Positions 45,525 to 55,874 of a stretch of DNA of 64,000 nt are shown here, in pieces (position 1 is the first letter of the stretch; each line of letters starts with the position of its first letter). The position numbers and the translations under genes were made by a program. The notes under the pieces are model-generated. The model saw only the letters and a program-made list of their open reading frames with translations, ran no database searches and was not told the origin of the DNA. The stretch is from contig OX335653.1 in NCBI GenBank assembly GCA_946894095.1, positions 9,429,001 through 9,493,000 of the forward strand, written 5' to 3'. Origin of the DNA: Incurvaria masculella (taxonomy: Eukaryota > Arthropoda > Insecta > Lepidoptera > Incurvariidae).

Positions 45525-47722
45525 TTAGGGCAGATTTGTAAGCTCCACTGTGATTTCTTGTTTCCGCTTCAACATTTTGATTATTTCTGCCTCAGTATAG
45601 TTGTAGGCAAGATAGTCACGCACCGAGACGTACTTGGCTCCCCCGAACCAGTCCACCATTGCCACCTGCGCTATCTTCAGCTTGGCAACGAAGAAATCGT
45701 GATCTGAAAGAGAAGAAATACTTCGAAGTAAATAGGTAAAACCATAACTAATCTTACCCCTGAATAATTGCTTTGTATTAACAGCATGGAATGGAAATGC
45801 AGCGAGAGGTCAGTCTGTCCATCGACCACTGAAATTTTTACTGATTATGTCTTATAATGGCAAATTGAAACATTAAAAAGAAATCGAAATTTAAGGGGGC
45901 CACCATACAAGAAACATTATTTATGGTACGGAACCCTTCGTGCTCGAGTCCGACTTGCACTTCATTTTTTCGTTATTTCGTTTTTCATTTATGCTTATAT
46001 CGTAATTAATTTCATGGAAAACAGAAAACATTTCAAAACGATAATGTACCTGCAGGGAAATTTGCCATAGATGGGTGTCGTTCGAAGAGTGCACCTTTAG
46101 CATATTCATATTCTGTGCTGTTATCTTTGACCTGTAAAAATAGTGAAGTATTGAAGTTATTATCATTTTGTGTTTTATTCCTCCACAAATAACATATTTT
46201 TATACCAATAATGTAACTATCCATTCACCTTCTTCATTTTGCCTGAAAGCATAACCCTGGTGCAACGAGGATCCTCTGGGTCGTAACCTTTTTGGGCACA
46301 GAACTTCGTTTCTTCCAGCGTTGCAAGGACTGTGGCGCGAGAGTTTCTCTGCAAAAATATTAGGTTTTTATTTTTAATTTAATTAAATTCAATGAATATT
46401 AATTAGCATGATGTATAGCAGGGTATTATTTTTAAATGCTAATTTAGCTTTCATTTTAATATTATTGAATTCTTAATTTGGTAATTAGTATTTTTTTATA
46501 AAGCCATAAATATTGAAATGCCGTTTTATAGGTAGCACCAAATTAAAATAAATATTTTGTGATCCATGCTTACTTTTAAATCACGGGCAGTAAAGTCCAA
46601 GGGAGACATGTAAAAATACGGTATTCCAGTGGAATTAGCGATAAAGCCATCAGCCATTGACTTTACATTGGTGAACGGGAACCCTTCAATAGCAGGTAAG
46701 GTGGATATCGATGCAATGGAAGCCCAGTCTGAAAAATGTTAAAAGTTTATTACGTATAAGGTACCAACGTTATATGATCTGCACGAGCGAGCGGCGAGCA
46801 CCGAGATATTAGGCCTTGCAACTCGGCGGTGATGGAATGAGCCCCAGTCAGTTTTACATTATCGACATACCAGTTTTACGATTTGAAATGCATGGAAATT
46901 TTAATCATGGAAATTGGTGTTGCAGAGGTGTTTTTCCATTTAAATGTTTACGCTGACACGCTTTTATCTGCCTGATGAGGTTTGGCGTTAATAAAAAAAA
47001 TTTAATAGGACGTCAGGCCAGCACTGACGCATCGGAGCCTAAAATATTTCAGTTTTAATATTGCGGAACACAATGAGATACAATCGACTAATCCATACTT
47101 AACAAACTTGATGGACTATCTCTAGGTAATTAATCCCAAAATCATTGTTATGTAAGATGTTGGTTAGTACTTAACCATCCAAATTATTTTATTAAACCGA
47201 CATCATCAGGGTGTGCAAGCAGCCAAGCAATTGCGTTAAGGTTTTGAAAAAGACGAAAGATAGATTGATGGTCTAAACCAGGACTATTTTTGGACATGCA
47301 TATTTATTCACATTATTTAGTCACAGTTTTGTTGCAAATGAAAATGTTCTAATTCCATATCCCAAATCCTGCACACAAGGTATCCTAAACTCACCTGCAT
47401 TATGAATCACATATCTTGCCATCGGAATCAAGTCATTATGATCAGGAGGATCAGCAACATATCTGCGAGTGGTTGACGGTTGTACGTGATGTGTCTGCCT
47501 CATTCTATGCTGGATGTCCGACCGTTGGCCTTCTATTTCCCTTTTGTGGTGGCTTTCCCTCCTGCCATACGAGTAATCATGGGTTTCTCTTCGGCTGGGC
47601 CATTCTTCTTCTGAGCTCGCCACTCTGTTTACTTGCCTCTCAATCTGGCCTCGGTCCCATTTACTATCGACTTGAGAACTTAATGACAGTGTCACAACGA
47701 ACAACGCTATGGTGAGTCTCAT
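45525..47722 (-). CDS. Creg1: CREG, secreted glycoprotein, five coding exons
   Basis: Cellular repressor of E1A-stimulated genes: a secreted/lysosomal glycoprotein with an FMN-binding split-barrel fold but no known enzyme activity. Minus-strand coding exons: 47722-47395, 46728-46574, 46348-46229, 46131-46050 and 45703-45525; phases agree (G/AC, 0, 0, G/AT). Product 287 residues, longer than human CREG1 (220) because of a charged, His/Arg-rich insert at about 20-90. Signal peptide 1-20 (MRLTIALFVVTLSLSSQVDS). Family matches: DWASIASIST, GIPYFYMSPLDFTARDL, CAQKGYDPEDPRC, LSGKMKK, ERHPSMANFP, FFVAKLKI, VDWFGGAKYV. N-glycosylation sites at NSTG, NSTE and NYTE. The start ATG follows a TTTCAG acceptor at 47,747, so there is a separate upstream non-coding exon. 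Confidence 0.95.
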
Positions 47723-49540
47723 TGTGAGTGCTGTTCTGGGGCTAAACTGAAACAAATGATTAATCGTTAAAATGTAAAACCTTTCAATTTCAACCAGTTG
47801 AATGCTGAGGTGGAAATGTAAATATTCGCTCTTCAGGCCATGGGGGGTGACCACACCCTAGTGTTCCATTGGTCGTAGGGGATATTGGTTACCTCATGGC
47901 AGAGCTGTTATCTATCAAGCGGTCATATTTACAAGGCATTACTGCATGCAATGTGAGATCCAGAATAATGTAGGTCATAGCACTCGATAATGTAGAGTAT
48001 AACTCCACAAAAAGTAATTTGTTCATAGGATATTATTTTTTTATATTTTTTAAGGATTTTTTCTATTTAAAAAAAAAAATACTTAGTTTTTTCAATTTAA
48101 AATTTCAAAATTCTAAAGGATATTTTAGTAATTTTGTACACAATTATAATTTTTAGGATTATTATATTATAGGATTTAGGATATTCTGATTTTAAAAAAT
48201 CCTGCAGGTGGGTCACGGTGTAGAAAATAGCATGACCGTGCAGCCCCATAGAAATTAAAATAAAATGAATATTTTTATCCATGGAGGTTGCATATTTTTT
48301 ATATTTTATTTACAATTTTGACTTCAAAATTTATTACCCAAATAAATTTCGAATTGTTTTATCAAAAAAACTGCACATGAAATTTTGACAAAAACCTAAA
48401 ATCTCCATTACAGAAAATGTACCTACGAGATTGAATACACCAGTGACTGCATGGCGTTTAATATATTAAAAATACATCTACATTCACATTTTAATAAATG
48501 GTATATTTTATTAGTTAAATGGCCAAAATTTATTGAGCATTGTGGTAGATAAAACAAAAAAAAATACAAGGTTAATTTTACCTCTAGAAGAGCCTATTTC
48601 AGTAACACTGACGCACATTCGTTTGTGAAGATGACAACAATAAAGTAATATTTTCCTCAATATTCCAAGTCAATTTAGTATAATAACTACATGGCATCGT
48701 GCCACAAAGTTTTGTTCATTCTTTAGTAAAATCGTATTGCAAAGATAACCTTGAATGTTTGCCAAATTGTTATGTATACAGGTACCTTTTTGCAGCTACA
48801 TAAAAATATAACCCATTGTTGCATTATACACGATTATTTTGTGTGCATAGATAGCTCCAACCCATTTATCGCTCGATCGCACATAGATGTGCTGCATCAG
48901 ATGCATACATAAATTAAATACATTAACTAAACAAAAAACATCACCGGTCTCACACGGAGGCCTAGACTCGATTGATTTATTTTTAAATTGAAAAGCGCGG
49001 CAAATGTGACAACGGAATTTTCCCTCTATTCTGAAGTGCGCGTGCAGCATAGTAGGTACAATAGTATAATTCTTACCACCTAATTCCAATTATTTGTAAA
49101 TATTTGTAGATGAATAGACCTGTTCGGTCTCAAAAATAACACTGCGCCTGCACTGTGTTCTTAAAATTAGGCTAGGAAAACTTTATCAGGTATACCAAAA
49201 TCCAAACTTTTTGCAAGTAACGCAATACGCAATCGGAAACCGGAAAGTTCGTTTGCTGCCATCTAAATCACGTTAAAAATATGTTACATAAATAATCGGT
49301 TTGTATTTGTCTCGTATACTGAGAATGAAAGAGACAGGCCTACACTACTAACAAAGATGAACGTGTTGCGAAACACTAGCATGCAAGTTCCAGCATTCAT
49401 ATATTCTGTGGTTGAACATCACCTCCGTGTCGGTGAGTTACTTGCAGCCTATCTACTCAGGAAACCGAAAACAAGAACTTCTTGTGTCCGCTCCTGTCAA
49501 ACTCTGTAGAAAAAATGATGCCTACTGTTTTTCTACATAC

Positions 49541-49655
49541 AGTCGTATTCAGACAGCACCTGTCAAAATTTAGTACGAAATTCGCACCGGACTAACCATA
49601 CAAAAACCGGTTTAGTCCGGCGGTTTAAAGTTAGTCCGCCCACTCTGAATACAGC
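49541..49655 (-). mobile_element. Short MITE family H
   Basis: About 115 bp with ends CAGTCGTATTCAGA and TCTGAATACAGC. Contains ACCGGTTTAGTCCGG. Related pieces at 51,413-51,520 (+) and 56,320-56,395 (+); a stray end, CTCTCTGAATACGACT, is at about 49,757. Confidence 0.6.
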
Positions 49656-50462
49656 CCAGAGATTCTACTCATGAAACTGAACACGAGAGTTCTCTTGTTC
49701 GGTTCTGTCAAACTCTATCCGGAATATTTTTAATTTGTCTATATTTTGACAGGTGCTCTCTGAATACGACTTAAGATATAAAAAATATATACTTTTTTCT
49801 TGATCATCGATGCTGACCTTTTTTGGTAATAATCATTTTATTGGTTCTTATTCCAGATTTTATGTATTTCGGAGAATCCTAAGAATGTGTTTGGGGAATT
49901 GGGGAAGTTGTAATCGGCAACGCTGAATAGGCAACATGTCTGCTCTTGAATTCTCACCTGTAAGTCACTGGAGACTTTCGTACCTACTCATGAAATGACA
50001 GCCACGAGTCGCCCTAGTTTGATGACGTCAGGCGAAAGCGTTTCACTTTCATCTGTGACTAACTCGTTTTCGCTTTTCTGCCTATCTACTCAAGAAACCG
50101 AAAGCGAAAACTTCTCATGTTCGTTTCTGTCAAACTCTATGTAGAAAAAACTGAAGTATCTCAGTAGTATCTCTTTTTTTTATATGGAGTTTGACAGATG
50201 TTCGCCATATTCGTTGTGAGATATTCTGTGGTTGTGAGAACTTCTTGTTTCCGCTTCATGAGCACCTATGTCTATCTTTGCGTAGCTTAAAACAGTACTG
50301 ACTGACTGAATAATACCGGTTTTCACCACCTCCAGCTACAAAAACCCCGAAGTGATCTTTCGGTTACACCATGTAAATATGCAATTCAAACGAAAGTTAA
50401 CTATCGGATTTCAGGTAGGTACCTAGACCTAACTGGAGGAGGTGAAATCAGTAGTTAATAAT

Positions 50463-50740
50463 CCATACTAATATAATAAATGCGAAAGTAACTCTGTTCT
50501 GCCTGTTGTGTTTTTACGCCTAAACCGCTGAACCAATTTTAATGAATTTCGGTAGATGTAGTTTAGATCTTGGAGGACATAGGTTACGTTTTGTGGCGAA
50601 AATTCAACTCGAAGGTGGTGAAAAATGAATGAATGTTTGAATGGCGAACTCACATAATATCCAGGAAATTATTCAGCCCCAAACCTAAGAACCTATTCAC
50701 AAAATTCATGAGAATCGATTAAGAAATGCGACCTGTAGAG
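50463..50740 (+). mobile_element. Helitron-like 5' part
   Basis: Starts CCATACTAATATAATAAATG, then GCGAAAGTAACTCTG, CGCCTAAACCGCTGAACC and GGACATAGGTTACG, the usual opening of lepidopteran non-autonomous Helitrons. The CTAGT end is missing. Confidence 0.55.
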
Positions 50741-50754
50741 AACAGCCAGACACA

Positions 50755-51010
50755 TAATCCTGTTCAATACATTTAGAAATGGTGGCTGCTACTCGCGAAT
50801 TGCATGCTATCTCGCTCCCACTATATCGCTATCTATACTCACACAGTGCGGTACGGCCTGGATACTCAGTTGCGTTGTTAGGTCGGTATTGTGTTCCACT
50901 GGTTAAACCTCGGGTTAGACTGAACAGAATATTACTTTATAACCGCGGGAAAATTCATCTGAGTGTTGCACGTGAAATTGTGTTTAAGGGAGTCTTAACC
51001 TATCAATTCT
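50755..51010 (+). repeat. Dispersed repeat family G, copy 2
   Basis: Relative of 31,440-31,800, opening AAATGGTGGCTGCTACTCGC. Runs directly into fold-back family D, as family C does at 20,790. Confidence 0.5.
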
Positions 51011-51044
51011 CCATACTACGGACGATAACTGTTTACATGCTCAT

Positions 51045-51400
51045 ACAGAGTGGGCAGTCTGAGTTCTCACCGAAATTGGCGTATACGGCAAACCGATCGA
51101 CTGGCGTTTTCTCCAAACTCCATACAAGTTTTTACTAGATATTCTGTGGTTTTACTTCTTCAAGCTGTCAAAGTCAAACGCGGACTTCCGATTTGTATGA
51201 AAACGCGGAGTGGACGTAAACGGCAACGTCGACGTATTTACGGCAACGTTGAGTAAGCTGTCAAATCAAGCTCAGACTCGCAAATGTTAGTTCGCTTAAC
51301 GCCCGCTGCGCGCGCTCATCATTTTCTCCATACATTTGAAAACGCCAGTCGATCGGTTTGCCGTAACGCCAATTTAGGTGACAACTTAGACTACCGGCTC
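51045..51400 (+). mobile_element. Fold-back MITE family D, copy 2
   Basis: Nearly identical to 20,790-21,143 across its length, including the interior (CGTCGACGTATTTACGGCAA). High identity of copies 30 kb apart suggests recent movement or gene conversion. Confidence 0.8.
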
Positions 51401-51529
51401 AGATCTATTCAGAGTGGGTGGACTAACTTTAATCCACCGGGACTAAACCGGTTTCTGTAGGGTTAGTCCGGTGCTAATCTCATACTAAGTTTTGACAGGT
51501 GCTCTCTGAATACGACTGTTAATGATTTA

Positions 51530-51935
51530 CTAGGTTTTAGAAATGTTGGATTCTAAAATATGTTGTTGAAATCTATGTCTATACTTTCCATAGAAATAGG
51601 ATGTATATATATGTATATATAATAGGATGTATGTATATAGATAGGCTGCGCTCGCATGCTAGGTCTATGATACTTTCCTAATTTTTTTAATATTAAATTT
51701 ATTTTTATGTAATAGGTATTTTTAAAATTTTTAGATCGGAAAATATTGGCTTATCAACTTTGGAAAAAAATGTCTATATATACACTAATTTTCGAATTGT
51801 TTTTAGTAAAAATACAGATATTTACAAAAAAAAAAATTTAAAACACTATTTCAATGTGTTTTTTTCTACGGCTCTCTCAAGTGATAAAAAAAATTCAAAT
51901 CTGACAACTTTTAGGGGTAGGGAAACGTTAGGGCC
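51530..51935 (+). repeat. Dispersed repeat family F, copy 2
   Basis: Relative of 31,000-31,280; includes GGAAAATATTGGCTTATC and ends near ACTTTTAGGGGTAGGGAAACG. An AT microsatellite (ATGTATATATA) lies at 51,600-51,640. Confidence 0.5.
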
Positions 51936-52009
51936 TTGTCGCTGTGCAAGTGTGCCTTGGCCAATTAAAAAGTAAAAAAAACATTGCAGATCTAATACAA
52001 ACTTTTACC

Positions 52010-52140
52010 TCAGCAACAATTTCCCTTTGGAATGGTCTAAGCACGCCATGTGTACGCGCCACTGCCAAGGTCACGCATTTGCTGTCTCGCAGCTGACTGC
52101 GCGCCGCCGCCAATTGTATCGCGTCGATCCAAATGTAAAT
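52010..52140 (-). promoter_or_regulatory. GC-rich block, possible CREG first exon
   Basis: GC-rich island with a splice donor on the minus strand (GAG/GTAAAAG at 52,010). The next acceptor downstream on that strand that fits is 47,747, ahead of the CREG start. It is open on the minus strand (AAARSQLRDSKCVTLAVART) but matches no protein I know. Most simply a non-coding 5' exon and promoter of CREG; it could also be an isolated exon of another gene. Confidence 0.3.
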
Positions 52141-52390
52141 TTTCACATTTATTTTAAAAAATGTCCTACTTTAGAACTTTTTATGAATGTAGTGCGATTC
52201 CTATTACGAAATACTATGTTTTCATACAAGTATTAGAAATCGAAAATTTTAAAACAAACACTCAAAACAAGAAAAATCCTTCGTTTTGGAATCAGTATGC
52301 GACCCAAAATAACCCCCTTTCGGGAATGTCGCGAACTTGTTTAACACCGTGTATAATAAATACATTTAAATGACCCGCGATTATATTAAC

Positions 52391-52543
52391 CTTTTTCCTA
52401 CCTCTTTAATAATAATATTATAAATATTACAAAAATCTTAAGACATAAATGTATACTTGGTAACAATATTATGTTGACCGTAACGACTATTCGATAAGTA
52501 GCAGCCGCCATTTCTAAATCATTTCATTATTGAACTGGCTTAT
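52391..52543 (+). repeat. Relative of the TIR element's left flank
   Basis: Resembles 33,649-33,800 up to GGCTTAT and has no TIR element after it. Confidence 0.5.
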
Positions 52544-52732
52544 ACGAAAGCATTTTTGCCCATACTGAAACGGAGACCAATTTTTTTTCACAATTGGTAC
52601 TTACATAGCGTCACAGCTCTTATCACAATTTTTTTTTCATAGAACATTTTAAAATAAAATTTCCAGAACGAAAGCGATAGTTAATTAGTGTAGCAGTTGG
52701 TACGCAGAAACATTTCTCACTCTGCTCGGCTC

Positions 52733-53152
52733 TGCTCTGTGGCTCGTAGCCTAGTCGCGCGGGGACTGGCCTAGCGTACCAGAGGCCTGGGTTCAATTCC
52801 GACATGCACCACTGTCTTTCTCTTCCGAGTTTGATAAGTGCATTTTAGTCACGAATGCGAGCTGCTCAATGGTTCGGAATCCATGTAAAACTGTAGGTCC
52901 CCTTCCTCTAGTAGGTGGTAGGGTTTAAGCCCGCCCGGTTTGGCACCATCGCATTGGATGAAAATATGGTCGAAGCGGCAATGAAAAATTGTCCGTGTTT
53001 TCCATCCAGTTCAAAGTAGCCGTGCTCATAAAGAGAAGGTCCTGGTATGGCACCTAATTCCTTCGGGAATGTGGTGTATTGGGCTAATATCATAACGGTA
53101 GTTGTATTGATATTAGCATAGATGTATTAGCCATCCATGTCAGGTCGCATAA
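52733..53152 (+). mobile_element. SINE with clear tRNA head, copy 5
   Basis: About 420 bp. Head: GTAGCCTAGTCGCG (box A-like) and GGCCTGGGTTCAATTCC (T arm, box B). Body and 3' end as in the other copies (ATTAGCCATCCATGTCAGGT), with an A run at the tail. Confidence 0.75.
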
Positions 53153-53171
53153 AAAAAACTCTCATGGATTT

Positions 53172-53425
53172 TTTAATGTAACTGGACATCGATGGCACCA
53201 CACCCAGTCTTATTAGCCCAAAACATCGCATTTCCGAAGATATTAGGTGCCATGCCAGGACTTTCCCTTTATGAGCATGGCTACATTTAACTGGATGGAA
53301 AACATACAACAAATTTTCATTGTCGCTTCGACCATATTTTCATCTAATGCGATGGTACCAACCCGGGTGGACTTAATAACACTACCACCTAGTAGAGGAA
53401 GGCGGCCTACAGTTTTACATGGTTG
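53172..53425 (-). mobile_element. SINE, copy 6, tail-to-tail with copy 5
   Basis: Minus-strand copy starting 20 bp after the tail of copy 5, lacking the tRNA-like head, so the two form a large inverted repeat around 53,160. Confidence 0.7.
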
Positions 53426-53429
53426 GGCC

Positions 53430-55800
53430 ACCTTCATTTTATATACAAGTGTATTATGGCTATAAGTCATAAAGCAAACCAGTGATTCAATAACTTATTT
53501 GAAGCCTAAAATGTTCAGTAAAGTTTTATCAGATATGCCTTATTTACCTTGCGAGCTTATGTGTTTTTTGCTCCAAATAGGCCAAGGAGTACGTGGTTAG
53601 CTTTATGATCAATGGCCATAATACACCTATATATATTAATCTTAGTGCTTACCTCACAGTCCTGCACGATCACGCTAACGCAATAAAACTGACAAGAAAC
53701 TACAATTTGTGATAAATTAATGAGTATATTAATTTGTGAATAAATTATAACGAGGGTATAGTCACGTACAAGATACAGTTTTAATAACAAGATAAGTAAA
53801 ATTGATTGCAGACTTCGACTCAGGCAAAGATAAACCTTCAAGATACATTATTGATATAATATTCAGATGTTGATAGTTTTCGTGGAGGTGAAACTTGAAT
53901 GTTTTTAATTTCGTAAAAAAAAAACATTTTAAAAGCCATGTAAATTTATGGTTGTCTCAACACAATGTGTTTTAGATACTAAAAACTCGTCTTATAGTCA
54001 GTATAGTTACGTATGTATTTTCCTATATGTTCATGTAATATGTTTCTGCTTTCAATAGTTGTTTCAATCAAAATGTTTTTTTTCAATCTAGGCATGTAAC
54101 CCCGGTTGTTTCTACATATTACTAGCTACATGACATAAAAAAAAATGCAATAAAGATTCTAATTCGGGTCCTAAGAAGTCAGTAGCAGTAATATTTGGTT
54201 TAGAAGAGAAGTAAAGCGCTCTGCCATTGAGTCAGACAGTTAAATGGTGAAAAAGTAAATAGTTTCAACAAGTTGACAATGAACCACCCTTCTATCATGC
54301 AGTTCCGTTTTTTTTTAAATTTATTTTGTATGAATTTTACAATCATATTTGTTTTCTGCCCCTAATATAGTTGAATATTTAACATAACCAACAATAGTAT
54401 GATGATATTTCGACAAACAACCATGTAGTTTCGTTTCTATTTTGAATTCTTTGAAAGGGGGCTAGAAGTTGTGTTGGTTTCTGAATTACTTTTATTATTA
54501 TGTATTTATTTTATGTTACAAGCGACATATCGATACCTTTACCTAAAAGCGTGACAATTAAATTTATTGCGCTTTTCATATGCACTCGAAAATGTTATTG
54601 ATAATTGTTAAACTAGGTAGCTTCCTTATAAAATCGAGCATTTGAGCCCAATTGTTTAACCTGCTTGCTATTTTCCTTTCCAATCTTCTTTCAAACAAAA
54701 AAGGGTACCAACGGAACCCTATTACTAAGCCTTCGCTGACCGTCCGTCCGTCTGTCACAGGGCTGTATCTCATGAACCGTAATAGGTAGGCATCTGAAAT
54801 TTTCACAGAGTGCGTATTTAATTTACCGCTATAACAACAAATATGTAAAATAAAAAATATAACGTGATTTTTCGTGTTAAATCTTTCACATTGGATAGAC
54901 GCATATTAGCCTCGTCGCCATACTGGATCACGCTTGCTATAAGCCAGTAAAAAAAATATATTAGCAATGAGTAAGATAGTGGTCTCTTGTCCATGGAACT
55001 GTCGCATGCATGATCTGCGCGCGACTTTGGTAGTAAATTACACTAAATTACATCACAAACTGACAGATCCACGGATTCGATCAACTCAGTAAGGGCCGTC
55101 GTGAAGATAACAACATATGTTAGGTGTATAAATCCCTCGTCAAGTTCGATGCGAAGAAGTTCGATAAGAAATCAATATAATTTTATTTTTTTATTTCAAT
55201 TTAAATACACATTGAAGAACTATGAAAATACAATTAACTGACTTAAAACTGAAATATTGATTTATAAAATAAAGGAAGAAAGTTCAACTAAATAAAATAA
55301 TTTACCAGACTGGCTGATTTTGTCACAGCCCAAAACGCTGGCATTGTCTCTTTGTATTTTGAGCACATCACGCTGAATTAATAAATACTTGGCGCGCTGA
55401 TTGCCTGCTTTCGCCCGTGCTCATATTTGTAGTATACTTTACCATGGAGATCAGATTTCATTTTATTTTCAAATATATTACGTGGCAAATTTCAATGCAC
55501 GTGAAATTATGAAAAGGTTTTTGCGGCAACGGCTGCCCCCCAGAGCTGTAACACTGACGGTGGCCAAATATCGGTGTCAATCAATAACTGCAGGCCTGAG
55601 TGATTAATCTAATTAGATACCATTAAAAATGTGGCGCAGGTGGGTAAAAAGTAGCTCTGATAAAAGACAAGAAAGTTTTTACATATTTATTGATTTGTTA
55701 CACAAACACACCGCACCATACGCTTTACAGAAATATAGTTTTAAAGTTTAAAAGCTTCAGAAAATTCCATCAATAAACAATTATTACACACACCAGAATG
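53430..55800. other. Intergenic interval downstream of CSTF2
   Basis: AT-rich DNA with one GGTTCCGTACC-family piece (54,705-54,875). No gene recognised; the open frames are short and lack domains. Confidence 0.5.
54705..54875 (+). repeat. GGTTCCGTACC repeat, partial
   Basis: Shares CGTCCGTCCGTCTGTCACAG, GAACCGTAATAGGTAGGCA and TGAAATTTTCACAGAGT with the copy at 32,725; both ends are degraded. Confidence 0.6.
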
Positions 55801-55803
55801 GTT

Positions 55804-55809
55804 TTTATT
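55804..55809 (-). terminator. CSTF2 poly(A) signal with GU-rich element
   Basis: Minus strand AATAAA, 66 nt after the CSTF2 stop codon, followed within 20 nt by CTGGTGTGTGTAATAATTG (about 55,777-55,795), a textbook GU-rich downstream element. Confidence 0.75.
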
Positions 55810-55874
55810 GATTGTTTTCAAGGTCAGAGAATGTGTTGAATACACTAAAAACGAAATAGCAATCGATGAAAAGG

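Larger units (their letters stand above)
47747..52009. other. Upstream of CREG, repeats only
   Basis: Probably the first intron of CREG if the block at 52,010 is its first exon. It contains short MITEs (49,541-49,655), a Helitron-like 5' part (50,463-50,740), families G, D and F (50,755-51,935) and AT-rich DNA. Open frames here are short and unrecognised. Confidence 0.45.

Noticed and set aside
45895..46224. Minus-strand frames extending the CREG exons at 46,050-46,131
   Set aside because: They run past good splice sites into intron sequence; the spliced model keeps phase and family similarity.
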